The notes: generated by a model from the sequence alone, not told the origin. Counted from the first letter of the stretch, positions 47,845 to 56,205 are shown. The stretch: 64,000 nucleotides of DNA from Candidatus Korobacter versatilis (GCA_016185395.1 JACPNR010000011.1:186001-250000); one strand, 5' to 3'. Translations and numbers: made by a program.

Positions 47845-48898
47845 GCTGATCGCCACCGGGGCGCCGCTCGCGCGCTGCGAACTCATGCTTGCGCCCGCGC
47901 CCGATGAGGTGATCGTCGAAGTCGCCGGTTGTGGCGTCTGCCACACCGACGTTGGCTTCGCGTACGACGGCGTTCCCACACGCCATCCGCTGCCCCTCAT
48001 CCTCGGGCACGAGATCTCGGGGCGCGTGGTCGAGGCCGGCGAACTCGCTGCCGCGTGGCTGCGCAAGAACGTGATCGTGCCGGCGGTCGTGCCGTGCGGC
48101 CGGTGTCCCGCGTGCCAAGCCGGGCGGCCGACCGTCTGCTCCAAGCAGTTCATGCCGGGAAACGACGGCCACGGCGGATTTGCCACGCATGTCCGCGTGC
48201 CCGCGCGCGGCCTGTGCCAGGTGCCGGACAAACTGCCGGCGGGAGTCACGCTGGAAATGCTGTCGGTCGTGGCCGATGCCGTCTCCACTCCCTACGAAGC
48301 CATCCGGCGCTCGGGTCTGGGCGCGGAGGACGTGGCCGTCTTCGTCGGCGCGGGCGGCGTTGGCGGATTTGGGGTGCAGATCGCCGCCGCCATGGGCGCG
48401 GCCGTCGTCGCCGTGGATGTGGACCAGTGCCGCCTCGAGCTTGCCGCGCAGCACGGTGCCTCACTCGCACTGAACACGCGCGAGATGGACGAGAAGGAAT
48501 TAAAGAAGCGCGTGCGTACGTTCGCCAAGGAGAGCGGCAAACGCGGCATCGGCATGAAGGTCTTCGAGACCAGCGGCACCCCCGGCGGCCAGCAGACGGC
48601 GTTCCACCTGCTCGATTTCGGCGGCTACCTGGCCGTGGTCGGCTTCACGCCGAAGAAGACCGAGCTGCGCCTCTCGAACCTGATGGCGCTCGACGCCACG
48701 GCGCGCGGTAACTGGGGCTGCCCTCCGGAGCAGTATCCGGCGGCGTTGCAGCTCGTGCTCGACGGCAAGGTCGCGCTCGCGCCCTACGTCGAGTCGCGTC
48801 CGCTCGACGATGCCCCCGAAGTGCTCGAGGCGGTCGCACACCGCGCGCTCAAGCGCCGCGTCATCTTGAAACCTTCGCGTAATGGAGACAGATCATGA
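47822..48898 (+). CDS. had: 6-hydroxycyclohex-1-ene-1-carbonyl-CoA dehydrogenase
   Basis: 358 residues. Zinc-dependent medium-chain dehydrogenase, NAD-linked, oxidising the hydroxy intermediate to 6-oxocyclohex-1-ene-1-carbonyl-CoA. Catalytic zinc block GCGVCHTDVG (Cys40-His41) and LGHEISG; structural zinc Cys92, 95, 98 and 106; Rossmann loop VGAGGVGGFGVQ at 175-186. The combination GVCHTDVGFAYDG and GNDGHGGFATHVRVPA fits Had/BzdX rather than ordinary alcohol dehydrogenases. Equivalent to bzdX in Azoarcus. Confidence 0.85.
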   Translation: MQPAYGYELIATGAPLARCELMLAPAPDEVIVEVAGCGVCHTDVGFAYDGVPTRHPLPLILGHEISGRVVEAGELAAAWLRKNVIVPAVVPCGRCPACQAGRPTVCSKQFMPGNDGHGGFATHVRVPARGLCQVPDKLPAGVTLEMLSVVADAVSTPYEAIRRSGLGAEDVAVFVGAGGVGGFGVQIAAAMGAAVVAVDVDQCRLELAAQHGASLALNTREMDEKELKKRVRTFAKESGKRGIGMKVFETSGTPGGQQTAFHLLDFGGYLAVVGFTPKKTELRLSNLMALDATARGNWGCPPEQYPAALQLVLDGKVALAPYVESRPLDDAPEVLEAVAHRALKRRVILKPSRNGDRS

Positions 48899-50001
48899 AA
48901 GACCACAACCTCACCGCGACATTCGTTCCGCGGCACATCCTGGTGGAGCGGAAGGCCGCGCGCGACCGCGCAGGCAAGCCGGTCGCCGGCCTGCACAACG
49001 TGTGGATCACGCTCAACAACCCGGACGAGCTGAATGCCTACACCACCGAGATGATCAAGGAGATCATCCTCGCGCTGCGCGAAGCTTCGAGCGACCGCGC
49101 GGCGGTTTGCGTGGTCCTCACCGGCGCGGGCACGCGTGCCTTCTGCACCGGCGGTAACACGCGCGAATACGCCGAGCTCTACGCCGGCGCGCCCCAGGAG
49201 TATCGCCAGTACATGCGGCTGTTCAACGACATGGTCTCGGCGGTGCTTGCCTGCGATAAGCCGGTGCTCTGCCGCGTGAACGGCATGCGCGTCGGTGGCG
49301 GCCAGGAGATCGGGATGGCGTGCGACTTCTCCATCGCGAGCGACCTCGCCGTCTTCGGCCAGGCGGGACCGCGGCACGGCTCGGCGCCCGACGGCGGCTC
49401 CACCGACTTCCTGCCGCTGTTCGTCGGCATGGAGCGGGCCATGTACTCGGGCACGCTGTGCGAACCATGGAGCGCGCACAAGTTCTACTGGCTCGGTGGC
49501 CTCACCGAGATTGTTCCGGCAGCGCGCCTCGAGGGCGCCTGGGTCCCGAACCCGCTGGTCGCCAGCGAGCGCACGCTCGACGAGTACGGCCGCTTCGTCT
49601 TCGGCGACTTCAAGACCGGGGCGGCGAAGGAAGATGCGAAGAAGACGCTGGCACGCTGCACCGTCGACCTCTCGCTGCTCGACGAAGCCGTCGAGAAGCT
49701 CTGCACGCAGCTCCTCTACACCATGCCCGACTGCCTGACCAAGACCATCGAGAGCCTGCGCAAGCACAAGCTGGAGCATTGGGACCGCAACAAGGAAGCC
49801 AACCGCGCGTGGCTGGCGCTCAACATGATGACCGAGGCGAACGCCGGCTTCCGCGCCTTCCACTACGGCGACCGGGACCACCGCGAAGCCGACTTCATCA
49901 AGCTGCGCCAGCGGCTCGCCGAGGGCGCGCGCTGGAGCGAAGAACTCATCGCCGAGATCGCGCCGTGGGCCGCGAAGGTTTCGGCAGGAGCGGCAAAATG
50001 A
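48895..50001 (+). CDS. oah: 6-oxocyclohex-1-ene-1-carbonyl-CoA hydrolase
   Basis: 368 residues. Crotonase-family enzyme that adds two waters and opens the ring to give 3-hydroxypimelyl-CoA. Crotonase blocks: ITLNNPDELNAY, AFCTGGNTREYAELYAG, GMRVGGGQEIGMACDFSIAS, and GPRHGSAPDGGSTDFLPLFVG. The length (about 370, against 260 for simple crotonases) and the N-terminal RHILVERK match Oah/BzdY. Joined by 4-bp overlaps to both neighbours. Confidence 0.9.
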   Translation: MKDHNLTATFVPRHILVERKAARDRAGKPVAGLHNVWITLNNPDELNAYTTEMIKEIILALREASSDRAAVCVVLTGAGTRAFCTGGNTREYAELYAGAPQEYRQYMRLFNDMVSAVLACDKPVLCRVNGMRVGGGQEIGMACDFSIASDLAVFGQAGPRHGSAPDGGSTDFLPLFVGMERAMYSGTLCEPWSAHKFYWLGGLTEIVPAARLEGAWVPNPLVASERTLDEYGRFVFGDFKTGAAKEDAKKTLARCTVDLSLLDEAVEKLCTQLLYTMPDCLTKTIESLRKHKLEHWDRNKEANRAWLALNMMTEANAGFRAFHYGDRDHREADFIKLRQRLAEGARWSEELIAEIAPWAAKVSAGAAK

Positions 50002-50804
50002 CCGAGACCACGAGCTACGAGAAGGTCCGCCTTGAACTCAACGGCCCCGAGCGGACGGCGCGCATCACGCTGAATGCTCCCAAGGCGAACATTGTGGACC
50101 GCACGATGCTCGCGGAGCTGTTGTCCGCCTTCGATCGCTGCGCGCAGCGCGACTTGTGCGCCGTGGTGCTCGCCGCCGCGGGACCACACTTCAGTTTCGG
50201 CGCGAGCGTGCAGGAGCATCTGCCGGAGCACATCGCCGAGACCCTCTCCGCGTTGCACGCTCTCATCGGGCGCATGGTGGGGATGCCAGCACCAGTGATC
50301 GCGGCGGTCAAGGGCCAATGCCTGGGCGGCGGTTTCGAGCTGGCGCTCGCCTGCGACCTGGTCCTCGCTGACGAGACCGCTGTCTTCGGTTCTCCGGAGA
50401 TCAAGCTCGGCGTCTTCGCGCCCGCTGCCTCGGCGCTGTTGCCGGTACGCATCGGGGCCTCGCGCGCTGCCGCCCTGCTTCTCACCGGCGAGAACTGCTC
50501 CGCCCGCGACGCGCGAGCCATGGGTCTGGTCGCCGCGGTCGCGCCCGCCGGCGGACTCGATGACCTGGTCGGCACGTATCTCGAGACACATTTCGTCCCA
50601 CGTTCTGCGAGCGGGCTCCGGTATGCCGCGCTGGCCGCGCGCTGTCCGGTCCTTCACGCCGTGGACTACGACCTGCCGCGCTGCGAAGGGATGTACCTGG
50701 AAGAACTTATGGCGACGCACGATTCCGTCGAGGGTATTCAGGCTTTCCTGGAAAAGCGCGAGCCCCGCTGGTACAGGAACGCGCTCGCGGCCGTGCGCGA
50801 CTGA
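49998..50804 (+). CDS. dch: Cyclohexa-1,5-diene-1-carbonyl-CoA hydratase
   Basis: 268 residues from ATG 49998. Crotonase-fold hydratase acting directly after the reductase: adds water to the diene to form the 6-hydroxy compound. ITLNAPKANIVDRTMLAELL, HFSFGASVQEHLPE and GQCLGGGFELALACDLVLA are typical; FGASVQEHLP in the active-site region marks Dch/BzdW. Gene order here is had-oah-dch, so the hydratase comes after the enzymes that use its product. Confidence 0.86.
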   Translation: MTETTSYEKVRLELNGPERTARITLNAPKANIVDRTMLAELLSAFDRCAQRDLCAVVLAAAGPHFSFGASVQEHLPEHIAETLSALHALIGRMVGMPAPVIAAVKGQCLGGGFELALACDLVLADETAVFGSPEIKLGVFAPAASALLPVRIGASRAAALLLTGENCSARDARAMGLVAAVAPAGGLDDLVGTYLETHFVPRSASGLRYAALAARCPVLHAVDYDLPRCEGMYLEELMATHDSVEGIQAFLEKREPRWYRNALAAVRD

Positions 50805-50820
50805 TTTATCTTTGAGGCCC

Positions 50821-51537
50821 ATGGCGGAACTGGCAGGACAAGTCGCGGTCGTGACGGGCGGTTCGGGCGCCATTGGCGGCGCCATCGTGCAGGCGCTCGC
50901 GGGGGCGGGGGCGACCGCGTATTCCCTCGACCTCGCGCCGCCGCAGGGAAGAACGCCCTACGTCCAGTGCGACGTTCGCCAGGAGGCCTCGGTCGCGGCG
51001 GCCGTCGAGCAGGTCTCCCAGCAGCACGGCCGGCTCGATATCGCGGTGCACGCCGCCGGCATATCGCGCGACGCCGTGCTGTGGAAATTGACGGCGGACG
51101 AATGGGACACCGTGCAGGCGGTCAACCTGCGCGGCGCATTCCTCCTGCTGCGCTCCGCTATCCCGCACATGCGAAGGAACAAGAGCGGCCGAGCCGTGCT
51201 CATCGGCTCGATCAACGGCTCGCGCGGCAAGTTCGGCACTGCGGCCTACTCCGCCAGCAAGGCGGGGCTGATCGGGATGGCGAAGTCCGTGGCACGCGAG
51301 GTGGGGCGCTTCGGCGTCCTCGTCAACGTCGTTGAGCCCGGCTGGGTGCGCACACCACTCACCGAGAAGGTGCCGCAGGAGGTCCGCGATGCCGCCCTCG
51401 CGGAGAGCCTGGTCGGCAGCTTCCTCGACCCCGAAGACATCGCCGGCGCCGTCCTATATCTGTGTGGTCCCGCGGGCAAGCGCGTCACCGGCCAGGTCCT
51501 GCGGGTGGACGGCGGGCAATTCCTCGGTCCAACCTAG
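50821..51537 (+). CDS. Short-chain dehydrogenase/reductase, BzdZ-like
   Basis: 238 residues. NAD(P) loop TGGSGAIGGAI, HAAGISRDAVLWK, catalytic Ser near INGSRGK, YSASK (Tyr-xxx-Lys) and PGWVRTPL. Sixteen bp after dch, so part of the operon. An SDR gene also closes the comparable run in Azoarcus (bzdZ). A role on 3-hydroxypimelyl-CoA is possible but not shown; 3-oxoacyl reductase-like activity is the alternative. Confidence 0.75.
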   Translation: MAELAGQVAVVTGGSGAIGGAIVQALAGAGATAYSLDLAPPQGRTPYVQCDVRQEASVAAAVEQVSQQHGRLDIAVHAAGISRDAVLWKLTADEWDTVQAVNLRGAFLLLRSAIPHMRRNKSGRAVLIGSINGSRGKFGTAAYSASKAGLIGMAKSVAREVGRFGVLVNVVEPGWVRTPLTEKVPQEVRDAALAESLVGSFLDPEDIAGAVLYLCGPAGKRVTGQVLRVDGGQFLGPT

Positions 51538-51722
51538 TAGCCCTGCTCTTGCTCCTGCGCAGGCCGGAACGTCCTGGGCAGAAGCATGAACGCGATGCCG
51601 GCAACGATGTATGCAGCCAGCAGGCGCGAAAGGGATCTCTCGCGCCCGCTGGCGATGGCAACGGCCTCAGCGGGAGTCAGGCGATGCCCGGCGCGCGCCT
51701 CGATGGCCGTTGGCAGCCGCAT
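51534..51722 (-). CDS. Small single-span membrane protein, 62 aa
   Basis: One hydrophobic span (LLAAYIVAGIAFMLLP) after a charged N-terminus. Its start is 12 bp from the RIC stop on the same strand, so co-transcription is likely. Its stop overlaps the SDR stop from the other side by 4 bp. The family is not recognised with certainty; similar small proteins next to RIC genes come to mind. Confidence 0.5.
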   Translation of the reverse strand: MRLPTAIEARAGHRLTPAEAVAIASGRERSLSRLLAAYIVAGIAFMLLPRTFRPAQEQEQGY

Positions 51723-51734
51723 CGTCGACCTGTT

Positions 51735-52451
51735 CTAGCCCTGCTCCATCTCGATGGCGCGCGGGAACAGGATGTTGTTCTCCAGATGGATGTGCTGGTG
51801 CAGGTCGGCCTCGAACGCCGCCAGCGCCTCGCACATCACGCGATAGCTGGTGCAGCCATCGGCCGGAGGTGTGTAGTCGCCGCTCAGTTCGCGCATGGCC
51901 TTCAGGTTCGCGCCCGCGGAATCGTGCTCCATCATCATCATGCGCACCGGGTTCTGCACCGTGCCGAACATCGAGATCGGCCGCGGGCCGTTGCCCTGCA
52001 CGGCCTCCTCCATCTCCACGATGTACGGGAAAAGGATGTTCTCCTCCTTCATCATGTGCATCGTCATCTCGTTGCTGACGTCCGAGAAGTGGCGCTCGAT
52101 GGGGGCCAGTTCCGGATGGTTCTGGCCATGAACGCTTTTGACCTTGGCGATGAGCGCGGTCAGGCGCGGCAGCTCCTGGCGCACGTAGCCGTGGTGCTTG
52201 CTGACGATGTGTTCCACGAGTTCGGCCTGGCTGGCGCGCAGCCAGTCGCGGTCGGACGCGCTGCGCTTCGCCGCTGCCTGCTCCAGCAGCGCCGCCACTT
52301 CGGCAAACGACATCTTTGCCTGGCTGCACGCCTCTTCCAGCCCGCGCTGCCCGCCGCAGCAGTAATCGATGCCGGCCTGCTCGAAGATGCGCGCGGCTTC
52401 CGGGTTCTCCGCGACCATCTGCCCTACCGTCTTTTCCGTGGTGATCGACAT
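51735..52451 (-). CDS. ric: Iron-sulfur cluster repair protein (RIC; ScdA/YtfE family)
   Basis: 238 residues. An N-terminal ScdA-type domain with the DYCCGG motif (Cys31-Cys32) is followed by a hemerythrin-like di-iron domain with His/Glu sites: HIVSKHHGYVRQELP, HMMKEENILFPYI, MMEHDSAG and HQHIHLENNILFPRAIE. RIC proteins restore [Fe-S] enzymes damaged by NO or peroxide. It faces the [4Fe-4S]-rich benzoyl-CoA reductase operon, which suggests a protective link. Confidence 0.93.
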   Translation of the reverse strand: MSITTEKTVGQMVAENPEAARIFEQAGIDYCCGGQRGLEEACSQAKMSFAEVAALLEQAAAKRSASDRDWLRASQAELVEHIVSKHHGYVRQELPRLTALIAKVKSVHGQNHPELAPIERHFSDVSNEMTMHMMKEENILFPYIVEMEEAVQGNGPRPISMFGTVQNPVRMMMMEHDSAGANLKAMRELSGDYTPPADGCTSYRVMCEALAAFEADLHQHIHLENNILFPRAIEMEQG

Positions 52452-52561
52452 TGCGTCTCCTTGAGTCCGCTTGGACTGGATCCACGGTACGGGGCGCGCG
52501 CCCTTCTGCAGATGACTTTTGTCACAGCTGTAAATGGTTGAAAATGAAGGGGAAGCGGAGT
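52452..52561 (-). promoter_or_regulatory. Probable promoter region of the ric gene
   Basis: 110 bp between the Crp/Fnr gene and ric. It contains CTTTTGTCACAGCTGTAAAT (plus strand), whose centre ACAGCTGT is palindromic, at 52521-52528. It does not match the FNR consensus TTGAT-N4-ATCAA well. A Crp/Fnr-type site is a guess from the neighbouring regulator. Confidence 0.3.
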
Positions 52562-53260
52562 CTACTCGCTGGATTCCAGCTCCGCCTCGAGCCGCGCCAG
52601 GTCGGGGACCACTACCGTGCGGCCCTCTACCGCCACGATCTCCTCGGCTTGCAGGCGGCTTAGATTGCGCGACACCAGTTCGCGCACCGTGCCGATCATG
52701 CCGGCAATGTCTTGCTGCGTGGCCGGAAGCGTGAACTCGACGCCGCGCGCCGTCTTCGTTCCGCTGCGCTTCGCGAGGTTGAGCAACAGCGCGGCCATGC
52801 GGTGGCGCACCGTGGTGAACGATAACTCCTCGATGATCCCCACGAGCCGCCGCAACCGCCCGCCCACGATCTTCACCACGCGCAATGCGACCTCCGGATG
52901 TTCCAGGCAGAGCGCGCGGAAGTCCTGCTTGCTGACGAACACCAGGCGTGCATCCGTGATCGCAGTAGCGGAAGCGGGATAGGCCCCGTCATCGAAGACC
53001 GGTAGCTCCGCCACGGACGCGCCCGGCCCGTCGATGGCGAGCACCTGTTCGCGTCCCCCCGCCGACATCTTGAAGACCTTGATCCTCCCGCTCTCGACCA
53101 CGTACAGCCCCTGGCACGGCTCGCCTTCCCCGAAAATGGCCTCACCGGCCTTGTACTGCCGAGATACGGCGCGCCGGACCAGGAACGCCATCTCGCCCTC
53201 CGACAAGTTGGCAAACAGCGGCGCCCGCGCCAGGACCTCTGACACACCTTTTTCCGGCAT
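52562..53260 (-). CDS. Crp/Fnr-family transcription regulator
   Basis: 232 residues. Cyclic-nucleotide-type effector domain (about 15-130, with FGEGEPCQGLYVVESGRIKVFK) and a C-terminal winged helix (ATQQDIAGMIGTVRELVSRNLSRLQ). It lacks the N-terminal four-cysteine set of Fnr, so it is not an ordinary [4Fe-4S] oxygen sensor; Crp-, DNR- or NNR-like sensing is possible. Located 110 bp upstream of ric on the same strand, so it may control ric and perhaps the benzoyl-CoA operon. Confidence 0.88.
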   Translation of the reverse strand: MPEKGVSEVLARAPLFANLSEGEMAFLVRRAVSRQYKAGEAIFGEGEPCQGLYVVESGRIKVFKMSAGGREQVLAIDGPGASVAELPVFDDGAYPASATAITDARLVFVSKQDFRALCLEHPEVALRVVKIVGGRLRRLVGIIEELSFTTVRHRMAALLLNLAKRSGTKTARGVEFTLPATQQDIAGMIGTVRELVSRNLSRLQAEEIVAVEGRTVVVPDLARLEAELESSE

Positions 53261-53307
53261 GGACCCATTCTACGGCCGCGATGGTGTGCTCGAGCGATGG
53301 GTGGCGG

Positions 53308-53847
53308 CTAGCCTTCGACCATGTCCGCGAACTTCGTCATCACTTTGCGGACCTTGGGCGCGACGATGGCCTGGCAATAGGGCTGCGAGGAATTGTTCTC
53401 GAAGTATTCCTGGTGGTAGTCCTCGGCCACGTAGAACGCGGTCGCGGGCTCGATCGCGGTCACGATGGGCGCCGTGAACTCGCCCGCCGCCGTCAGGCTG
53501 CGGACCTTCTCTTCCGCCACCCGCTTCTGCTCGTCCGTCCTATAGAAGATGACCGAGCGATACTGCGTACCCACGTCATTGCCCTGCCGGTCCGGCGTGG
53601 TCGGATCATGGATGGCGAAGAACACCTCCAGCAAGTCGGCGAAGCTGATCTTCGCCGGGTCGAAGGTCACGCGGATGACTTCCACGTGTCCGGTATCGCC
53701 GCCGCAGACCTGGCGATACGTGGGGTTGGCGTTGGTCCCGCCCATGTAGCCCGACTCCACCGCGGTCACGCCCTTCAGCCGATCGAAGACCGCCTCCAGG
53801 CACCAGAAGCATCCGCCGCCGAGCACTGCTGTTTCGCCGTTCGCCAT
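53308..53847 (-). CDS. msrA: Peptide-methionine (S)-S-oxide reductase
   Basis: 179 residues from ATG 53847. Repairs oxidised methionine. The active site is GGCFWCLE; YMGGTNANPTYRQVCGGDTGHVE and FFAIHDPTTPDRQGND are family blocks. No msrB is attached. Adds another oxidative-repair gene beside RIC. Confidence 0.95.
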   Translation of the reverse strand: MANGETAVLGGGCFWCLEAVFDRLKGVTAVESGYMGGTNANPTYRQVCGGDTGHVEVIRVTFDPAKISFADLLEVFFAIHDPTTPDRQGNDVGTQYRSVIFYRTDEQKRVAEEKVRSLTAAGEFTAPIVTAIEPATAFYVAEDYHQEYFENNSSQPYCQAIVAPKVRKVMTKFADMVEG

Positions 53848-53887
53848 GCCTAATAGATGTACACGAGCCGCGGCGGTTACAGCCGGG

Positions 53888-53922
53888 CAAAGAAAAAGGC
53901 GGTCCGCCATGCGGACCGCCTT
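53888..53922 (-). terminator. Terminator between msrA and the BON-domain gene
   Basis: A perfect 12-bp stem AAGGCGGTCCGC/GCGGACCGCCTT with loop CAT. On the minus strand it is followed by TTTTCTTT, so it ends the BON-domain transcript that stops at 53941. Confidence 0.85.
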
Positions 53923-53940
53923 GTGTGTTGTTGCGTTCGT

Positions 53941-55071
53941 TCACCGCTTGGGCGTTTGCGGCGCCTGGTCAGGCGGCGGTGGCGTGGTCGTCGAGTTGGG
54001 GTTGGCGTTCTCTGCGCCGCGCCCGGCCACCGTGATGCGGTCCACCACCTTGCGATTGCCGGCGAAGGACTGCGCAATGCGTTTCGCCGTCTGCTTTTCC
54101 TTGCCCGTCGGCACCGAACCCGAGAGCTCGATGGTGTCGCCGCTCACGTGGACGAGGACGCTCGCGCGGGCGAGCGTGGGCTCGGCCTTGATCGCGCTCT
54201 CGATCTTCGGTTGCAGGTCGGTCTCCGCCGCGCCGGCTATCGCACCCGTCGTGCTGCTGCCGGTCGGGGAGGTGGTCGAGGTGCCGCTTTGCGGCGTGGT
54301 CGTAGCAGCGGTCGCGCTGCTGGGTGTCGTGCTCGGTGAAGTGGACATCGTTGCACCCGTCCTGCTCGACGTCTGCCCGGCGCCGGGGGAAGCCGTGGTC
54401 GTGACCGCCGCGGCGGGCGTGCCGCCCGTCTGCGTGCTGGCAGACGCGCTCGGCGTGGTTGCCGCCCCGCTCACGCCACCCGTAGTGCTCGCGCCCGCGC
54501 TCACGCTCGGCGAAGTGGCCGCCTGCGTTCCCGTCGCTGCCGTAGTGTTGCCGGCGATCGAGCCGGCGGTGTTCTGCGACGTGGCCGTACTCGAGGCTGC
54601 CGGTGAAGTGGAAGCAGAAACGCCGGCATCGGTCGCAGCGCCGGCCGCCGGAGCTGCCGAACTGGTGGTGGACGCCGCCGAGGCGTTCGCGCCGATGGTC
54701 AGCTTCTCTTTCACCTTCGTTACGCCGGAGACGGCTTTCGCCAACTCCTTGGCGCGCTTGCGGTCTTCCTTCGATGGCACGCTGCCGTTGAGCGTGACTT
54801 CGCCTTTGTCGACGGCGACGGTCACGGCGTGGAAGCCCTGCGTGGCGAGTTGCTCCTCGACCTGCTTCTTCAGCGCAGCGTCATCGCTGGCCGCCATGTT
54901 GCCATGCTCGTGCTGTTCGGACTTCGCCGCCGGCGCCGCCGCGTCGGGCATGGTGCTCGACTGGCCCGCTGCCGGATCGGGCCTAGGTGTCTGTGTGGCA
55001 GGTGCCTGCGACACGGCGTAGGCGGTGGCCAACGCCAGCACGAAGACGATCGCGTACAAAGAGTTTTTCAT
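53941..55071 (-). CDS. Exported protein with two BON domains and a long Ser/Thr/Ala linker
   Basis: 376 residues with a signal peptide (LYAIVFVLALATAYAVSQA). A first BON-type domain at about 62-125 (VEEQLATQGFHAVTVAVDKG, EVTLNGSVPSKED) and a second at about 280-345 (KIESAIKAEPTLARASVLVH, TIELSGSVPTGKE) flank about 150 residues made almost only of Ser, Thr, Ala and Gly. BON domains bind membranes or envelope ligands. The tail is Pro/Thr-rich. Confidence 0.8.
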   Translation of the reverse strand: MKNSLYAIVFVLALATAYAVSQAPATQTPRPDPAAGQSSTMPDAAAPAAKSEQHEHGNMAASDDAALKKQVEEQLATQGFHAVTVAVDKGEVTLNGSVPSKEDRKRAKELAKAVSGVTKVKEKLTIGANASAASTTSSAAPAAGAATDAGVSASTSPAASSTATSQNTAGSIAGNTTAATGTQAATSPSVSAGASTTGGVSGAATTPSASASTQTGGTPAAAVTTTASPGAGQTSSRTGATMSTSPSTTPSSATAATTTPQSGTSTTSPTGSSTTGAIAGAAETDLQPKIESAIKAEPTLARASVLVHVSGDTIELSGSVPTGKEKQTAKRIAQSFAGNRKVVDRITVAGRGAENANPNSTTTPPPPDQAPQTPKR

Positions 55072-55538
55072 CAGGGTTCCTCTCCCGGAAACTGCTCTAA
55101 GAGATCAGAAAGCTGCGGACGATTGCCGCCGACGAAGGGCCTGAATTGCAAACTGCTCCGCGCTTTGTGCTGCAAGCGGAGTACCACTTAGGCGACAGCG
55201 AGCTCGCATTCGCTGACTACAAACCGCTTGATTTCAGCGGCTTACGGGCTTCGTCGCGCAGACCGCGCCGGCAGCGGGCATCCCACCGGCCACGCTCTGC
55301 TACGCCTGAGTAACCGCATTCCTACAGTGGGTGGCAAGTGACACAGGCGCCCTCACGTTCCTGCGCGATCCGGCTGCTAAAGCCGGTCTCTCGTTTCCGG
55401 CTTCCCGTTCTCGCTGGCTCGGGGCCCGGCCGGTCCCGGGACGCACCAGCGCCAAGGGCGCGAACGACAATGGCCCCGCCCGGAAGGGCTGGGTCGCATC
55501 CATTAGAATTGCGGGGCCGGCTTCAGCCGCGGCACAAC
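55072..55538. other. Gene-free interval of 467 bp
   Basis: Between the divergent BON-domain and FixH-like genes. Open frames here are short and disagree in codon use with the neighbours. A GC-rich CCGGCCGGTCCCGGG palindrome-like stretch lies near 55428-55442. Promoters for both sides are expected, but none is certain. Confidence 0.5.
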
Positions 55539-56000
55539 ATGCGACAGCTTTTCCCTTTCATCGTTGTCCTCGCGCTCGCGGGCTGCGATCAGGGCCCGAA
55601 GATGAAGTTCGAGACACGTCTCGAAGGTGCGAAGCCGAAGGCGATCATCGCCGAGCGTGTCCAAGGCCAATCGCCATGGCGTGTCGCCCTGGCGTTATAT
55701 CCAGAGGAGCCGCGTGCCAATCACGACACCAGGTTCAACATCTATGTTGACGACGGCCGGCATGAGCCACTGACGGGCGCGCAGGTCAACGTTTCGCTCG
55801 TGATGCCGATCATGGACATGGGTAAAAACGAGTTCACCGCGAAAGAGGCGCCGCCGGGCGACCTCCCGAATCATCCTATTCGCGGCGTCTATGAGGGGAC
55901 CGGCAAGTTCACTATGGACGACGAATGGGAGGTCTTCGTCACCGTGACCAAGGACGGCAAGAAGGGCACGCACGTCTTCAACGTGCGCGTCGCGGAGTGA
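55539..56000 (+). CDS. FixH/YtkA-like lipoprotein
   Basis: 153 residues from ATG 55539. Lipoprotein signal with lipobox ALAGC. The body (FNIYVDDGRHEPLTGAQVNV, VMPIMDMGKNEF, GVYEGTGKFTMDDEWEVFVT) matches the small beta-sandwich of YtkA/FixH-like proteins, often tied to copper or cytochrome oxidase assembly. No such genes are adjacent, so the role is open. Confidence 0.7.
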   Translation: MRQLFPFIVVLALAGCDQGPKMKFETRLEGAKPKAIIAERVQGQSPWRVALALYPEEPRANHDTRFNIYVDDGRHEPLTGAQVNVSLVMPIMDMGKNEFTAKEAPPGDLPNHPIRGVYEGTGKFTMDDEWEVFVTVTKDGKKGTHVFNVRVAE

Positions 56001-56205
56001 GCCGCGGGTGATTCGCGGCGCAACCGGCGGACTGTTCGCTGCGAAGACGATGGACCCGAGTCATGGTGAGCGGAGCGCGTCCGCGCGCGGTCGAACCATC
56101 CCTGCTTCACCGAATCCTTGCGGCACAGGGCATCCCATTGTATGAAGATGCAGAATATGAAGGTGCAGGAAGCGGCCGCGGGACGCAGCCGAAGTGGTGC
56201 GAAGT

